Shown here: piece after piece, positions 41,952 through 42,848 of the stretch | Layout: the number at the start of each line of letters is the position of its first letter | Numbering within the stretch: position 1 is the stretch's first letter | Assembly: GCF_902859745.1 (NCBI RefSeq) | Contig: NZ_CADIJW010000048.1 | Coordinates: 1-42,848, forward strand | Length of the DNA: 42,848 bases | Direction: 5' to 3' | Origin: Achromobacter dolens | Lineage (GTDB): Bacteria > Pseudomonadota > Gammaproteobacteria > Burkholderiales > Burkholderiaceae_B | Notes under the pieces: model-generated | Told to the model about the DNA's origin: nothing | Databases searched by the model: none | What the model saw: the letters and a program-made list of their open reading frames with translations, nothing else | Made by a program: the position numbers and the translations under genes

Positions 41952-42743
41952 TCAGTGGCGCTCGGTCAGCGAGCCGTCGTTCACGGCGTCGTCGGCGCCG
42001 GGCTTGGGCGTGACCATGCGCGCGCAGATCAGTCCCAACTCGTACAGCAGGCACAGCGGCACCGCCAGCATGAACTGGCTGACCACGTCGGGCGGCGTCA
42101 CCACCGCGGCGATGATGAAAGCGCCGACCACCACGTAGCCGCGCGCGCTCTTGAGCTTGGACAGTTCCACCACGCCCATGCGCACCAGCAGCACCACCGC
42201 CACCGGCACCTCGAAGGTGATGCCGAACGCCATGAACATGGTCATGACGAAGCTCAGGTAGGCCTCGATGTCCGGCGCCGGCGTGATCGATTGCGGCGCG
42301 AAGGTGGCGATGAAGTGGAAGACCGTGCGGAACACCACGAAATAGCAGAACGCCATGCCCGCGATGAACAGCAGCGTGCTGGAGATGATGAGCGGCAGCG
42401 CCAGGCGCTTCTCGTGCTTGTACAGGCCGGGCGCGACGAAGGCCCAGGCCTGGTACAGCACCACCGGCAAAGCGACGATGAAGGCGGCCATCATGGTGAC
42501 CTTGACCGGCACCATGAAGGGCGTGATGACGCCGGTGGCGATCATGCGCGTGCCTTGCGGCAACGAGGCCAGCATGGGCTGGGCCAGCACGTCGTAGATG
42601 GCGGACGCGCCGGGGTAGATGAACAGGATGATGAACACCGCCACCACCGCGCCGACGGCGCGCAGCAGGCGGGTGCGCAGTTCGACCAGGTGGGAGATGA
42701 AGCTTTCCTGCTGGCCGTCTTCTTGGGAGGCGTCCTGGGTCAC
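41952..42743 (-). CDS. tatC: Sec-independent (twin-arginine) protein translocase subunit TatC
   Basis: A 263-residue six-helix inner-membrane protein that recognises twin-arginine signals together with TatB. It has FISHLVELRTRLLRAVGAVV at the start, the conserved first loop with FMVPVKVTMMAAFIVALPVV, and YQAWAFVAPGLYKHEKR. It starts with GTG inside GTGA, overlapping the tatB stop, so translation is coupled. A likely local substrate is the Rieske protein PetA. Confidence 0.96.
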   Translation of the reverse strand: MTQDASQEDGQQESFISHLVELRTRLLRAVGAVVAVFIILFIYPGASAIYDVLAQPMLASLPQGTRMIATGVITPFMVPVKVTMMAAFIVALPVVLYQAWAFVAPGLYKHEKRLALPLIISSTLLFIAGMAFCYFVVFRTVFHFIATFAPQSITPAPDIEAYLSFVMTMFMAFGITFEVPVAVVLLVRMGVVELSKLKSARGYVVVGAFIIAAVVTPPDVVSQFMLAVPLCLLYELGLICARMVTPKPGADDAVNDGSLTERH

Positions 42744-42848
42744 GTTGTCGTTCCGGAGGGCGTGGCGGGCTTGTTGGCCGGCGGGGTCTCGCTGGCGGCC
42801 GGGGCGCCGGGCGCCGGCGCCGGTTGCGGGGCGGGCGCGGGCTGGGCG
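42740..42848 (-). CDS. tatB: TatB C-terminal tail (5' part beyond window)
   Basis: The last 35 codons of a frame that ends in TGA overlapping the tatC start. The visible part is a flexible Pro/Ala-rich tail (AQPAPAPQPAPAPGAPAASE and on to PSGTTT), as expected for TatB, whose membrane helix lies outside the window. The call rests mainly on position immediately before tatC. Confidence 0.8.
   Translation of the reverse strand, partial: AQPAPAPQPAPAPGAPAASETPPANKPATPSGTTT

Overview
The window is high-GC betaproteobacterial chromosome, most probably from the Alcaligenaceae (Achromobacter/Bordetella type). This rests on recognisable protein families and on gene order: petABC-sspA-sspB, a tatB-tatC end next to a DegS-like protease and a Nif3 protein, a DUF2868/DUF3482 pair, and paired YdgA-like proteins. 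No database search was possible, so genus and species are inference.

Left part (1-22.3 kb), ordinary core and metabolic genes. An rhlE-type RNA helicase runs off the left edge. Next come two tandem DUF945 (YdgA-like) genes. A peptide-type ABC importer operon follows (binding protein, two permeases, fused double ATPase) and ends in a metal-dependent amidohydrolase. After that lie the DUF2868/DUF3482 membrane-protein/GTPase pair, an AraC regulator, a DMT exporter, and a LysR-RidA-class V aminotransferase group. The part closes with a hypothetical gene, tRNA-Asn, a GntP gluconate permease and a VOC protein.

Middle (22,308-33,158), an integrated mobile element of about 10.85 kb in the 3' part of tRNA-Thr(TGT). 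It is bounded by a perfect 51-bp direct repeat, with a tyrosine integrase beside the intact tRNA. It carries a plasmid-type repA with a small HTH gene, four iteron-like repeats with a DnaA-box-like site, a cluster of GC-rich hairpins, and an orphan DotA/TraY-family conjugation protein followed by a small membrane protein placed like an IncI exclusion protein. It also has an oriT-like inverted repeat plus nic-like site, and a retron-type reverse transcriptase overlapping an XRE-type gene. No relaxase, coupling protein or complete secretion system is visible. My reading is a plasmid-derived, possibly mobilisable satellite island carrying a retron and a possible exclusion cassette. This is the most interesting system in the window.

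Right part (33.1-42.8 kb), core genes again: tRNA-Thr, a possible Imm11/DUF1629 protein, sspB and sspA, the cytochrome bc1 operon petABC (its Rieske protein has a twin-arginine signal), mscL, a palindrome-rich intergenic stretch, a Nif3-like protein divergent from a DegS-type periplasmic protease, an XRE regulator, tatC and the tail of tatB.
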